Origin: Vandiemenella viatica
Taxonomy: Eukaryota; Arthropoda; Insecta; Orthoptera; Morabidae
NCBI GenBank assembly: GCA_031002005.1
Contig: CM061920.1
Span: 113,698,095-113,762,094, forward strand
DNA length: 64,000 bases
Direction of reading: 5' to 3'
The position numbers and the translations under genes were made by a program. The notes below the pieces were generated by a model. That model saw only the letters and a list, made by a program, of their open reading frames with translations. It made no database searches and was not told where the DNA came from. Position 1 is the first letter of the stretch, and each line of letters starts with the position of its first letter. Positions 47,248 to 57,907 of the stretch are shown here, one piece after another.

Positions 47248-47915
47248 CTAGCATTTGCCCGCTGCTTCATGCGCGCGTGCCTTGGCAGGTGTAGAAATTA
47301 TTTACCGATTTTATTCTCTTATCAGACATTAACGTGGAAAGGCATGAACTGTTAATGTATTCTGAATAGTTTCGTTTGTTTCTGTTAATACGCTAGGTTC
47401 GGTTTTCATACTGATGTCAGAGAGTTGTTTTATTCATATTTTAACGTGATGCAATTGATTCAATAGTAGAAAAGGTTCCTGAAAAATTAAGAGTAGTAAT
47501 TCGTGGTTGTAATTATTGTGCGAAGTATAAACATTTATTGTTTAGAAAGGCTTTTACTTTTGCATGTTATAAGTAAATAAAGCAATGCTTAAGAGAAATA
47601 ATATACTATCTTCAGCATACTTCTTAGGTCACTCATTGTAATGCCTCTGTGTAGACCACGTTTCTGGTCTGATTGTTCATTGTACATATGTACAGGCGTG
47701 ATCTGCCACTCACCCTGGAGCAAGCAACGATATAGCTGGCCGTGCGAGAAACATGGTGTCCGAAGATCAATGCCTACGGTCCTAGTGTCTGTCCTGAGAC
47801 TTGTTAATTGTCATGGCAAAACATAACGTTACGGGAAATTGTAGGCGCTTAAATTTGAACGGGATGTTTGAAGGAACCAATGGTATTCGTGGAATGAATA
47901 CTTCTTCTCCTCGTC
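47248..47915 (-). mobile_element. Helitron 3' fragment
   Basis: The 3' terminus (CTAG at 47248, CATGCGCGCGTG hairpin) and the next ~310 bp match 34677-34985. Upstream on the same strand lies helicase coding sequence. The 5' side is lost at about 47915, where LINE sequence begins. Confidence 0.88.
47633..47915 (-). pseudogene. Helitron helicase, C-terminal fragment
   Basis: The Rep/helicase of Helitrons drives rolling-circle transposition. On the minus strand the text reads [20 protein letters not shown], then [18 protein letters not shown] (helicase motif V region), HGQLY, a one-base shift, then VACSRVSGRSRLYICT (motif VI region) and NVVYTEAL with a stop at 47633-47635. A further frameshift follows NKSQ. 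About 390 bp separate the stop from the CTAG end. This anchors the whole family as Helitrons. Confidence 0.9.
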
Positions 47916-49370
47916 CACATCTTATGGAATTCCAGTAAGAATATTTTCAGAATATGCGGCGGAAATCGGCCCATTTCTGTCTGATATATTCAGTAAATCA
48001 TTAGAAGAGCGAAAAGTACCTTCAGACTGGAAAATCGCGCAAGTAACTCCGATTTCAAGAAAGGTGATCGAAGTGATCCTGGAAATTATCGTCCAATATC
48101 TATAACATCTGTTGTAGTAGAGTTATGGAGCATATTATATGCTCGAACATTTGAAATTTCTAGACGATAATAATTTGCTTACAATAAATCAACACGGATT
48201 TCGGAAGAAAAGATCATGTGAAACACAGCTGGCCCTATTTACACACGACGTAATGAAAGTTATCGATGCAGGTTCACAAATAGATGCAATTTTTTTAGAT
48301 TTTCAGAAAGCCTTTGACTCTGTGCCACACAACCGCCCTTTAGCGAAGCTACGAGCGTACGGTATATCGGATCAGCTTTGTGAATGGATAAAGGATTTTC
48401 TAACTGGTCGGTCGCAGTAATGTCGTCGTTGAAGGAGAAAGTTCTTCTAGTCTAGATGTTACATCGGGGGTACCTCAAGGAAGTGTAATAGGACCACTTC
48501 TTTTTTTAATTTTTATAAACGATCTCGGAGACAAAGTGAAAAGCCTTTTTAAATTGTTTGCTGATGATGCGGTTATTTATAGGGAAGTAGGAATTTGGCC
48601 GATTGCTAGAAATTCAGCGTGATCTGGATATTATTTTGGCATGGTGCGCTGAGTGGCAACTTACGCTAAATTGTAAAAAAGTGCAAGACAATGAGCATAA
48701 CTAACAAAAAGAATCCAATTGTTCAGAAATACGAGGTTAAACAATTCAGTTATTGATATGATCGATTCTATGAAATATTTGGGAGTAACAGTAGAAAGGA
48801 ACATGAAATGGGACTTACACATTAATTCGTTGGTAGTTGAGCTAATTCTAGGCTGCGATTCATAGGTCGAATATTGAAAAATTGTAATGAACAAACAAAG
48901 GAGATAGCATACAAATCTCTTGTGCGTCCACATTTGGACTATTGTTGTGCCATTTGGGATCCGTTTCGTAAGGGGTTGATCGAAAGTATAGAGAAGTACA
49001 GAGAAGAGCCGCTCGATTCGTGAACGCTTGCTACAGTCCTTATGAAAAGCGTCACAGAAACTGATTAGTAGACTAGGCTGGGAGTCTCTGGTAGATAGAC
49101 GACGCACGTTTCGTTTAAAACTTATTGGTAAACATGCGTACTCCCACTTTCACTCACGAGTGTAGTGAAATACTTCGTCCACCAACCTATTTGAGCCGGA
49201 ATGACAGGAAGATAAGATTAGAGAAATAAGGTGCCGCAATGATTCTTATATGAATTCTTTTTTCCCTCGTACCATTAGGGATTGGAATGCACAACAAAGA
49301 GATTAGCTTTGGTGCTGAGCACCTGCCACCCACAATTTTGTGAATTGCAGAGTATATATGTAGATGTAGA
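47916..49370 (+). pseudogene. CR1/L2-like LINE (second family), RT to 3' end
   Basis: It begins mid-RT ([18 protein letters not shown]). Motifs: NQHGFRKKRSCETQLALFTH, FLDFQKAFDSVPHN (48292-48340, first Asp), GVPQGSVIGPLLF, and a FADDAVIY box at about 48558-48582. Then come KYLGVTVERNMKWDLH, SLVRPHLDYCCAIWDPFRKG and a RAARF-like block. Frameshifts occur near 48062, 48418, 48600 and later. The 3' end is a short TATATGTAGATGTAGAT repeat tail at 49353-49370. A 3' fragment of the same family is at 6900-7235. Confidence 0.9.
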
Positions 49371-49476
49371 TCCTGTTAAAATAACGGCCTCAATGATGTT
49401 TTGTGCAATGATTTCACCAGAAGTCTAGTCCCATTGCACAGCTGTGGTGGTGATATGTTTCTCATTAGCATAATTG

Positions 49477-50476
49477 NNNNNNNNNNNNNNNNNNNNNNNN
49501 NNNNNNNNNNNNNNNNNNNNNNNNNNNNNNNNNNNNNNNNNNNNNNNNNNNNNNNNNNNNNNNNNNNNNNNNNNNNNNNNNNNNNNNNNNNNNNNNNNNN
49601 NNNNNNNNNNNNNNNNNNNNNNNNNNNNNNNNNNNNNNNNNNNNNNNNNNNNNNNNNNNNNNNNNNNNNNNNNNNNNNNNNNNNNNNNNNNNNNNNNNNN
49701 NNNNNNNNNNNNNNNNNNNNNNNNNNNNNNNNNNNNNNNNNNNNNNNNNNNNNNNNNNNNNNNNNNNNNNNNNNNNNNNNNNNNNNNNNNNNNNNNNNNN
49801 NNNNNNNNNNNNNNNNNNNNNNNNNNNNNNNNNNNNNNNNNNNNNNNNNNNNNNNNNNNNNNNNNNNNNNNNNNNNNNNNNNNNNNNNNNNNNNNNNNNN
49901 NNNNNNNNNNNNNNNNNNNNNNNNNNNNNNNNNNNNNNNNNNNNNNNNNNNNNNNNNNNNNNNNNNNNNNNNNNNNNNNNNNNNNNNNNNNNNNNNNNNN
50001 NNNNNNNNNNNNNNNNNNNNNNNNNNNNNNNNNNNNNNNNNNNNNNNNNNNNNNNNNNNNNNNNNNNNNNNNNNNNNNNNNNNNNNNNNNNNNNNNNNNN
50101 NNNNNNNNNNNNNNNNNNNNNNNNNNNNNNNNNNNNNNNNNNNNNNNNNNNNNNNNNNNNNNNNNNNNNNNNNNNNNNNNNNNNNNNNNNNNNNNNNNNN
50201 NNNNNNNNNNNNNNNNNNNNNNNNNNNNNNNNNNNNNNNNNNNNNNNNNNNNNNNNNNNNNNNNNNNNNNNNNNNNNNNNNNNNNNNNNNNNNNNNNNNN
50301 NNNNNNNNNNNNNNNNNNNNNNNNNNNNNNNNNNNNNNNNNNNNNNNNNNNNNNNNNNNNNNNNNNNNNNNNNNNNNNNNNNNNNNNNNNNNNNNNNNNN
50401 NNNNNNNNNNNNNNNNNNNNNNNNNNNNNNNNNNNNNNNNNNNNNNNNNNNNNNNNNNNNNNNNNNNNNNNNNNNN
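49477..50476. other. Assembly gap, 1000 N
   Basis: Exactly 1000 undetermined bases, a conventional scaffold gap length. Frames spanning it are meaningless. Confidence 0.99.
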
Positions 50477-50884
50477 TTTATGTTACTTAGCATGATTTTA
50501 TAGCTCCCTTCGAAAGATCTAATGCTATAATATAAATTTGGGCTTGTTTGGCCATTTAATATGAAATATCTTGCATCTAGCTGACTGAGATTTACATAAA
50601 TACCCTTGCCTAAAGCCAAGTTATCAACTTGAAAACCACTTCAATTCCTTGCATGTGGATGCATATCAAATTCTTCCCAAATTTGCTGATGTCAAATTGA
50701 TTGGCCAGTAATTTTAGATCCCATTTGCCACCCCTCTTTAATATACTGGTAAATTTAAGAAGTAATTATGATTACTGGATTTAATTTGTAAAGAAAAATC
50801 TTGTTTGCCGTAGGATGAATTTAATAGGATACTCTTCCCAATGTTACCAGTCACTTACTAGTTTCAGTTCTTCATTCCTTTTCA
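50477..50884. other. No gene recognised
   Basis: Right flank of the gap; AT-rich, nothing identified. Confidence 0.5.
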
Positions 50885-51115
50885 CTGAGTATGGTAGGTG
50901 TGCTGTACCGCTTTGGTTGATATTTGGGAGGACGCAGTTTCGAATCTCCGTCTGGACATCCAGATTTGGGTTTTCCATGGTTTTCCCAAATCACTCCAGG
51001 CGATTGTCAAGATGCCTTCCTTCAATAGGCCTTGGCCAAATTCTCTCCCATTTCTTGGCCTCCTGTTCTTTTTCCGCCTATAATGACCTCGACATCGACT
51101 TACACATGAGGACAT
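50885..51115 (+). mobile_element. SINE family I
   Basis: GGGAGGACGCAGTTTCGAAT (decayed B box), then GGGTTTTCCATGGTTTTCCC, AAATCACTCCAGGCGA and TTGGCCAAATTCTCTCCCAT, followed by an A-rich tail at about 51118-51132. Same body as the SINEs at 7450 and 59930. Confidence 0.85.
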
Positions 51116-51132
51116 GAACAAAAACAAAAAAA

Positions 51133-52242
51133 GTATTTCTTTTTCCTATTTGGTCTATTATTGAGTCCATAAAATTATTGAAAAATATATTTAAAGTTCG
51201 AAATCATAACTGAAAATGTAACTGTAATCTTGCGATGATTTGATGAGAAAGTAGTTTTCCAATGAAATTTTTCACATTAGAAACAAAATTTGAACATTTT
51301 TGACATCAGCTTGCAAATCTCAAGTATATTTAAACCCCCTCTTATGTGTAGATATTGTTACACTGATCCCATTTTGTACAGAAGTAACGTTAAAGCAAAA
51401 ATAAAAAGCAGAATTCATCAGTTTCGTTATCACCAAAAATGAAAATTTCCATCTTTTCGTAGAATTCAGTCAACTAAAGATTTTAATATCAGTAATGTTA
51501 ATAATTTACAGAAGCCTTATATTTTTTCAAGAAACAAGTTTGCCTAAAAGTGGAAGTGTAGCTTGCTTATGTGTGAACTGGAGTCAACTCTCAAAAATAT
51601 AAAAAAATATATCCTCTTACGTGTCATTCTACTTGAGCAATGACCTGGAATCGGTTACTAAATTACACAAAGTTGCTGTCTTAATAAAAAGAGGTGTAAT
51701 AATAAATTACAATTCAAATAGGAACTAATTGTATACTATGTTCCGAAGTTTTATGAACTATAGATTAAGAATTAACTGGAATTAAGATGTCACACTGAGA
51801 AATAGCACTGCAATTTGTTACAAAATTTTATAATTGGTCTCCATTACTCTCTGCAAGTAGAGTGTAAATCAGAAACAGGTTGGCAGATGGACGCATGAGC
51901 GTTTGCAAAGAATTTAATATGGCTTATCCACTTATATTTATTAGAACTGTGTTTGAAATAACAATTTCGATCTGTAATGATATTGAAAAAATTGTACTAA
52001 AGCCCATTTACAGTAAATCCCTACTAAAATCTAGAAATTTCTCTGGAACAGAATACTTGTGAAATATTGCTATGATGTGCTATCATACAATGTAAGAAAC
52101 TAACTTATTGCTAGTTTAAAACCATAAAAATTACTGACAGTTTGTCACAGGAACCAGTAATATAATAAGAAACTATGACTGGCTTGGAATGCAAATCGAA
52201 GTAAATGTGATTTCTTGAATGTCTTACTACCATTAAGCTATC
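51133..52242. other. No gene recognised
   Basis: AT-rich, possibly intergenic or intronic. No frame longer than about 60 codons and no repeat boundary seen. Confidence 0.5.
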
Positions 52243-52246
52243 GTGG

Positions 52247-52586
52247 TGTCGTATTTCTTAAAATAAGCTGTTGCTTATTTTATTTATATTGTGATTCTAT
52301 TTATATTATTTCGGAAGATATCTTTTGTGCAGCTTAATCAAATAATTAATTTGTTAGTCCCTTTTTGCACAAATTAAAAATAACTCTTTTATTTTAAATT
52401 AAATACATTCAATTAATACATTATCGGACTTCTTCCTAGCAAGCTCTCCTTAGCTGCTGCTCTAATCAATCTCTTAGTATCTGTGTATCCCCCGTTGTTA
52501 TGGAAACTTCCTCATAAGAGTACTAACTGGCCCGTGGCATGGAACGCCTACCTCAAGGATGTTATTGTAGTATCGGTAATGCTACA
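52247..52586 (-). repeat. 3' LTR (left copy, uninterrupted)
   Basis: It starts TG and ends CA. It serves as the empty-site version of the right LTR: CTCTTAGTATCTG is continuous at 52471-52483. Confidence 0.9.
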
Positions 52587-53905
52587 GCCCCCCCAAGTTT
52601 ACCATACCATTTGACATCCATACCATTATAAATGGTTATGGTAAACTTTCCTGTAAATGTTACCTTTTAGGTAAGGAGAGCTTATATTTTACATTTGGCT
52701 AATAACACATTTTTACATATCACGAGGACCGATGTCTTGAGGTAACTTTCCCTGGTGGTTTTCCATAAGCCGCTACTGGTTGGAGTCTGTAACACACATT
52801 TCGACACAGAGTTACTGTCCTTATCACTTAAAAAACCAAAATTACAGTAAGTATATTATACTACAGAATTGTTATTTAATAACATCATCTTTAGCTGTCA
52901 TGGCCTCCGCCTGTTTACCAAGCATACCATTCAAATAATTAAAAATTCTATTACCTGCCCTTGGTACATTATATTCTTCATAAGACCGATCCTTTTGAAC
53001 CATTTTACTGTTGTATAACCGGCAACATTATTTAAATCACATATTTGGTCCCTGGACCAGTACAATCAACCCTCGCTAATACGACTGGGACACCATTGTT
53101 TCTTGCTAATCTAGCATCATCATCACAGCTTCATTTTTATTTTATTTCTTCAATACATTACATTATATTCTCCCCATAAGTAATAACTTCTCTCCACTTT
53201 ACTTCATCTTGAATATTCATATCTAGGCTATGAGATGTAACAACAGAGTCATTTGAAGGTTCTACCTGGACCTCAGCTATGCCTGTGTTAACCAAATCCC
53301 GAACCTTTCGGTATCATTTAAAGGCAATGCCTAGATAGTGGCCTTATTTACAGGAACTGAGTCTTGACTGTGCTGTTGTACCCTCTCTATATGATATTTT
53401 ACTTCTTAATTCATTACACATTTATTCTATCATAGTAACACCTCGTTTCTTCTCCACTCATTCTATTCATTCTAATGCTCCGGTATACCTTACAAACTAT
53501 ATATTTACTAAAAGAAAGTCTTAATAGACAATAAACTTTTATGTAATGGTATGCTGTGGTAACAGCCGAAGACTGCACATCTGATCGAGATCATCAATAT
53601 TGGTAAGTGACAGCTTCCACTTAGTGGTTATAAACTTTTACTATCATTACAGTTGAATTGTGCGCAGCCACAACAATCAGTACTATTTACAAGTGTTTTG
53701 TGGCACTGAATAATAATATGCTAACTATAACTTAATAATAATAGGAAATTCCAATATGATGGAGTTTATCTTTACACACCTGTGCCTTGCACTAGTGTTA
53801 AATCTTTTCATTCATCTTAAACTAAGTCATCATTTTCTGAGTTGTAGATTCAATGTCCTGATTGAATTTGTACACAGGATGAGGCAGTAAGCATAGCTTA
53901 CTCCT
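52587..53905 (-). other. Interior of the LTR element, no domain recognised
   Basis: A minus-strand frame of about 55 codons around 53170-53340 contains VRDLVNTGIAEVQVEPSND but matches nothing I recognise. No pol motif is visible. Confidence 0.4.
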
Positions 53906-54235
53906 CTACAAAAAAGAAAACCTTTTTTTTCTATATTTCCAGTTCACCTTTTCCCAGTTATTCATACAAAACAACTTCCTGTTTACAATTAATCTTACTT
54001 TGCCAGAACAGTAACATGGCAAACCAACTTCAAAAATATGTAAAGAACTCTGAAAATGTTCAACACCATTATTCTGTAACTGCTTTGATTCATAATCACA
54101 AACATAATTCTCCCCAACAATGGAAAAAATGTCACAGTTTACATCCTTCAAAATCATCAAACTACCTAATCCATCTACCTTCATTAAAGTCTCTTCCATC
54201 TCTTTTACCTGTTCCTTTAATGTCTCTGATATCAA
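53906..54235 (-). CDS. Unrecognised 109-codon frame in the LTR element
   Basis: It overlaps the end of the gag-like ORF in another frame. Cys and Val rich in its second half (ENYVCDYESKQ, VGLPCYCSGK). It may be the continuation of the gag-like protein after a frameshift near 54200, or a chance frame. No zinc-knuckle spacing is present. Confidence 0.35.
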   Translation of the reverse strand: MISETLKEQVKEMEETLMKVDGLGSLMILKDVNCDIFSIVGENYVCDYESKQLQNNGVEHFQSSLHIFEVGLPCYCSGKVRLIVNRKLFCMNNWEKVNWKYRKKRFSFL

Positions 54236-54971
54236 ACATTTTTATAGACTTACAACCCTTTTCTACTGATTCATCTGTCTTCGTGTAAGTTTCCACCTGG
54301 TTACTTTCATGCTTAAACTCATCTTTTAAGTGAAACCCTTCTTTAACAATTTGTCTATCCTTTACATGATTTACATCACCATTAATTGTAACATCACTCA
54401 TCTCATATTTTTCCCTTACAGTATTAGGCCTACTATCATTACTTTCAATTGTATTACCTAATGATTCACAATGAATTGCATTCGTACTTTGTTCAAACCC
54501 TCTAATTACTAGACTCTCATTGCATTCTTTTAGTTCCTCATTTATCTTTGTATACTGTTTTTCAGCCCTTTCTACATACTTATCTAACTTTGCCTGTACA
54601 TCAGTTTCTGATCTAATTATTCTATCCTCTAAAGAGTTATTCGAGGTTCTTATTTCTTCACTTAATTGTGTTTGTGTAGCTGTAAGTTGTGCTGTTAGTC
54701 GTTCCGTTAGTCGTGCTGTTAGTCGCGACTCAAATCGACACAGTACGTTTTCTAAGACATCTAGTCTGACTATTTCCTGATCTTTATTTCCGACGGAAAC
54801 TTCTGAGTCTGGGTTGCTAATTTCTGGTGATAATACCGGACTTTGCTCTGTTGGTAAAAGGTTCTCCACGCGAGTCGATTGTAATTCTGGGGCCAGTAGC
54901 AAGAAATCATCATCTGCTATGTTTTGCTGACTCACGGAGTCCCTATCCACAAAGATTTTACCACTCTCCAT
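54162..54971 (-). CDS. Gag-like coiled-coil protein, 269 residues
   Basis: A complete frame from ATG (54971) to stop. The N-terminal ~75 residues are acidic and Ser-rich. Residues about 75-155 (LDVLENVLCRFESRLTARLT onward to AKLDKYVERAEKQYTKINEE) show heptad-like Leu/Ile spacing and short RLTERLTAQLTA repeats, a probable coiled coil. The C-terminal part is polar and basic. Position directly inside the 5' LTR and primer site, together with the coiled coil, suggests a Gag-type structural protein. No capsid motif or CCHC knuckle is recognised. A host-derived sequence is the alternative. Confidence 0.6.
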   Translation of the reverse strand: MESGKIFVDRDSVSQQNIADDDFLLLAPELQSTRVENLLPTEQSPVLSPEISNPDSEVSVGNKDQEIVRLDVLENVLCRFESRLTARLTERLTAQLTATQTQLSEEIRTSNNSLEDRIIRSETDVQAKLDKYVERAEKQYTKINEELKECNESLVIRGFEQSTNAIHCESLGNTIESNDSRPNTVREKYEMSDVTINGDVNHVKDRQIVKEGFHLKDEFKHESNQVETYTKTDESVEKGCKSIKMFDIRDIKGTGKRDGRDFNEGRWIR

Positions 54972-55142
54972 ATTTTAAACAACAAATTAATATGGTCACT
55001 TAATTGTGCTTGTATAACAAAAAACAGGTTCCGGAAAAGATTTGTAAACAACGAAAATTCGAAAGAATAGCTTATGTTAAATTCCAAACAACTTAAAACT
55101 AATCCTACCCGTACATCGCTTCTGTCACAGTAAACTTGGGGA

Positions 55143-55740
55143 TTCTATCATTACCGTGGCGCCACAATATGATGATTGATTCTTATAGAACTCGACAAAA
55201 CAAATCGAAAATAAATAATAAAATTTTTTGATATCTCGCTTGGTTCTCGAGATACCGTATCTCAAAATTTACGTAGTTAGGTTGAAATACGGCCTGGACC
55301 AGAAGAAAAATTTCGCTATAGCCAAATTTGATGATGAATTCTTACGTAACTCGATGAGACAAATGGAAAATAAAGAATAAAGTTTTTTGATATCTCGCTT
55401 AGTTCTCGAGATATTGTATTTCAAAAGTGATGAGGTTAGGGTGAGATCCGGCCTGCACAAAATTAAATTTTTTTTTACCAAAACCATCATATTTACATGG
55501 TGGAAGTGCACTATAGGTGTTTTATTTTCTTCCTAGTGATTGTTGTTAGGTTCAAATACGGCCTGAACCAGAAGAAAAACCATCAAAAGCAGAAGGAACT
55601 ATACCTATGGCTGATTTTTAACATGCTATTTCTCGAAAACCAAGCGAGATATCAAAAAATTTTATTCTTTATTTTCGATTTATTTTGTCGAGTTCTGCAA
55701 GAATTCATCACAGATTTTGGCGCCACGGTAATGATAGAAC
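55143..55740. mobile_element. Foldback/MITE-like element inside the LTR element
   Basis: Terminal inverted repeats TTCTATCATTACCGTGGCGC (55143) and its complement (ending 55740) extend into arms of roughly 120 bp. Three ~130-bp modules (two direct, one inverted; each with ACTCGA, TTTTTTGATATCTCGCTT and CTCGAGATA) fill it. A relative is at 24175-24465. No target duplication could be fixed and no ORF is present. Confidence 0.8.
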
Positions 55741-56109
55741 TGCCATAAACTTTATTGTTACTATCACCAAGTTTTTTTTTATTACAAGAATAAAGATAAT
55801 GGAGTCTTGAAACCACTTAACTTTAAGTATTTCGTAGCTGGTGGTTGAACTTTCACGCCACTCAGCTGTTGTCTCTGCTGGTTCCCGCTCGGCCGCTAGT
55901 AGCGCTGCGTGCTTTCAAATTCCAAGGAATCTCCTCTCTTCTTTTCTTGATTTCCCCCCCCCCCCCCTATATCCTCAAATTCATAAATTCACTTAGTTTT
56001 TTTTTATTATTATTATTCTTGCAGCACCTAAGTCCACTGCACGATCGCCATGTCGTATTTCTTCAAATAGCAGTTTTAATCATTATTTAAAACAGGTAAC
56101 TTTAGTCCT
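55741..56109. other. 5' leader region of the LTR element
   Basis: Between the primer site and the foldback element; contains a C13-15 run at about 55955. No coding sequence recognised. Confidence 0.5.
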
Positions 56110-56123
56110 GGAACGGCTCGCCA
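56110..56123 (-). promoter_or_regulatory. Primer-binding site of the LTR element
   Basis: Minus-strand TGGCGAGCCGTTCC starts immediately after the 5' LTR end (CA at 56124-56125 region). TGG complements the CCA of a tRNA; the exact tRNA is not determined. Confidence 0.7.
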
Positions 56124-56353
56124 TGTCGTATTTCTTAAAATAAGCTGTTGCTTATTTTATTTATATTGTGATTCTATTTATATTATTTCGGAAGATATCT
56201 TTTGTGCAGCTTAATCAAATAATTAATTTGTTAGTCCCTTTTTGCACAAATTAAAAATCACTCTTTTATTTTAAATTAAATACATTCATTAAATACATTA
56301 TCGGACTTCTTCCTAGCAAGCTCTCCTTAGCTACTGCTCTAATCAATCTCTTA

Positions 56354-57731
56354 AGCTGTGTATCCACTACGCGCGGCAAACCCTCGAACACTGGGTCGCG
56401 CGGCGATACCTGGCTTTTTCCAGGAACATTCTGGCTTTTTCCAGGAACATTGGCGCGGTCGAACATGCCGCGCTGCGAGCCATTCTCTGTCGGTCTCTAG
56501 GCGCGCGGCAAAGGCCCCCCACTGATTAGCTCGCGAGCAGTTGGGACCGCAGTGTCTTTCTTTGAGTTGGCTCGCGCGGCACAGCGACAGTTTATTGCCA
56601 TGAACAACGAAAAGTGTCGGTATCTAATACAGCTGTATGGTGCGAAAGAATTTTTGTGGAATAGTAAATGTGCAGTAAATGTAGATGAAGAGATAACGGT
56701 TTCACACCTTTATCCTTATCCTCATTTAGTTTCTTATTATCTGTGAACTATAACGAGCAGGAAGAGAATTGCTACCAATATAATAGTCTGTTCCAGTACA
56801 AGCCCACCAGTGTCACGTTTTCTAGTTTTCATATTCATATTTAAAACTTACATTCCCCTTTACAGCTTTAGCAGACACTCCTTGTTCATTTAGTTTATGT
56901 AAATGAGGAGTTCCATAAGTTTCATTGCTAGAAAACAAATTACCACTGCCAACAACATTTTCTTAAATTTCATTTTAACTACTAGACTTATTACAATAGT
57001 GTGGAGATGTAATTTGGACAGTAAAGAGAAACATATAAAATTTTTATGTTCCTATCTTGAGTAATTTTCGAGAAAATGTTCCTTAAATTTCAAAAATCTA
57101 ATTTACAGCAAAGGGCTTCCCAAGTACGTCAGCTACATATGTCGGGTAGAAAGAAAAAAACCAATAATTCCACTTCTAGGACTTGTATAACGCAAAATGA
57201 AATTTTTTCGTGTAGAGGAAAGATTAAAATAATTTTTTGAACAAAAACTAAATTTCTATTATTTTTATTTTACCATCTTCGGTAACACTTAATAATTACT
57301 GTTATAAGTAGTAGGTTAATAATTTTAAACAAATAAAAAGTCTACTAAATTCATTTTAACATGTTTCATTTAGGTGCACAAGCTGTTTACATATCAAAGT
57401 GGTTCGCTTTCGACGAATTTCAGTTTATGAAAGATAAAGACCAGCCTAGTCAAACATTCGACACAATGCCTGAAGATGTAAGTTCATATTTTAATATCTC
57501 TCTTGCCAAGGTATTGCACCATTTGCAGCAAAATGACTAGCTAGGTGTGAACGTATCTCTTTTGCATTGCTTGCGGCGCAGCTCTGGCTGGGTTGCGTCG
57601 CCGCGCGCGGCAGCCGCGCTTGTCAAAAGAAACCCCCCAACACTGGCTCGCGCGGCGATTCCTGGAAAAAGCCAGGTATCGCCGCGCGACCCAGTGTTCG
57701 AGGGTTTGCCGCGCGTAGTGGATACACAGCT
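56354..57731 (+). mobile_element. PIF/Harbinger-like element, 1.38 kb, with ~72-bp perfect inverted ends
   Basis: The ends start AGCTGTGTATCCACTACGCG and are inverted copies for about 72 bp. TTA is duplicated (56351-56353 and 57732-57734), while the other LTR has a single TTA (52474-52476). This 3-bp TWA duplication is the PIF/Harbinger signature. A CTGGCTTTTTCCAGGAACAT unit is tandemly duplicated in the left end. It carries exons of a MADF-type accessory gene and no transposase. Confidence 0.88.
56600..57477 (+). CDS. MADF-type accessory protein, split gene (partial)
   Basis: An ATG at 56600 opens MNNEKCRYLIQLYGAKEFLW, matching the MADF start L-I-x-L-Y-(x)n-L-W. A second possible exon begins after the acceptor TTTACAG at about 57114 (RKKKTNNSTS). 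A third, 57374-57477, lies between TTTAG and a GTAAGT donor and reads AQAVYISKWFAFDEFQFMKD, the conserved segment after the MADF domain. Exon joints are inferred, not proven. A frame starting at 56552 in the same phase is an alternative start. In Harbinger elements this protein recruits transposase to DNA. Confidence 0.6.
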
Positions 57732-57907
57732 TTAGTATCTGTGTATCCCCCGTTGTTATGGAAACTTCCTCAAAAGAGTACTCACCGGCCCGTGGCATGG
57801 AACGCCTACTTCAAGGATGTTATTGTAGTATCGGTAATGCTACAGTGGATTACAACAGGACCAGCGGTTTATCGTATTTTAATGTGTTATCATCGCATTT
57901 TAATATA

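Larger units (their letters stand above)
52247..57844 (-). mobile_element. LTR retrotransposon, non-autonomous, with a Harbinger insertion
   Basis: Direct repeats of 340 bp (TGTCGTATTTC...GGTAATGCTACA) bound it, with a 4-bp target duplication GTGG (52243-52246 and 57845-57848). Read on the minus strand the right LTR is 5'. It is followed by a TGG-starting primer-binding site. A G-rich polypurine-like stretch AAACTTGGGGGGGC precedes the 3' LTR. The interior has a coiled-coil gag-like ORF and no recognisable protease, RT or integrase, so it probably depended on another element. The LTRs differ at about eight positions, so the insertion is moderately recent. Confidence 0.88.
56124..57844 (-). 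repeat. 5' LTR (right copy, split by a Harbinger-like insertion)
   Basis: 340 bp of LTR matching 52247-52586 plus a 1378-bp insert and a duplicated TTA. Halves are 56124-56353 and 57732-57844. Confidence 0.92.

Noticed and set aside
49401..50619. Long frames across the gap
   Set aside because: They consist of undetermined bases.
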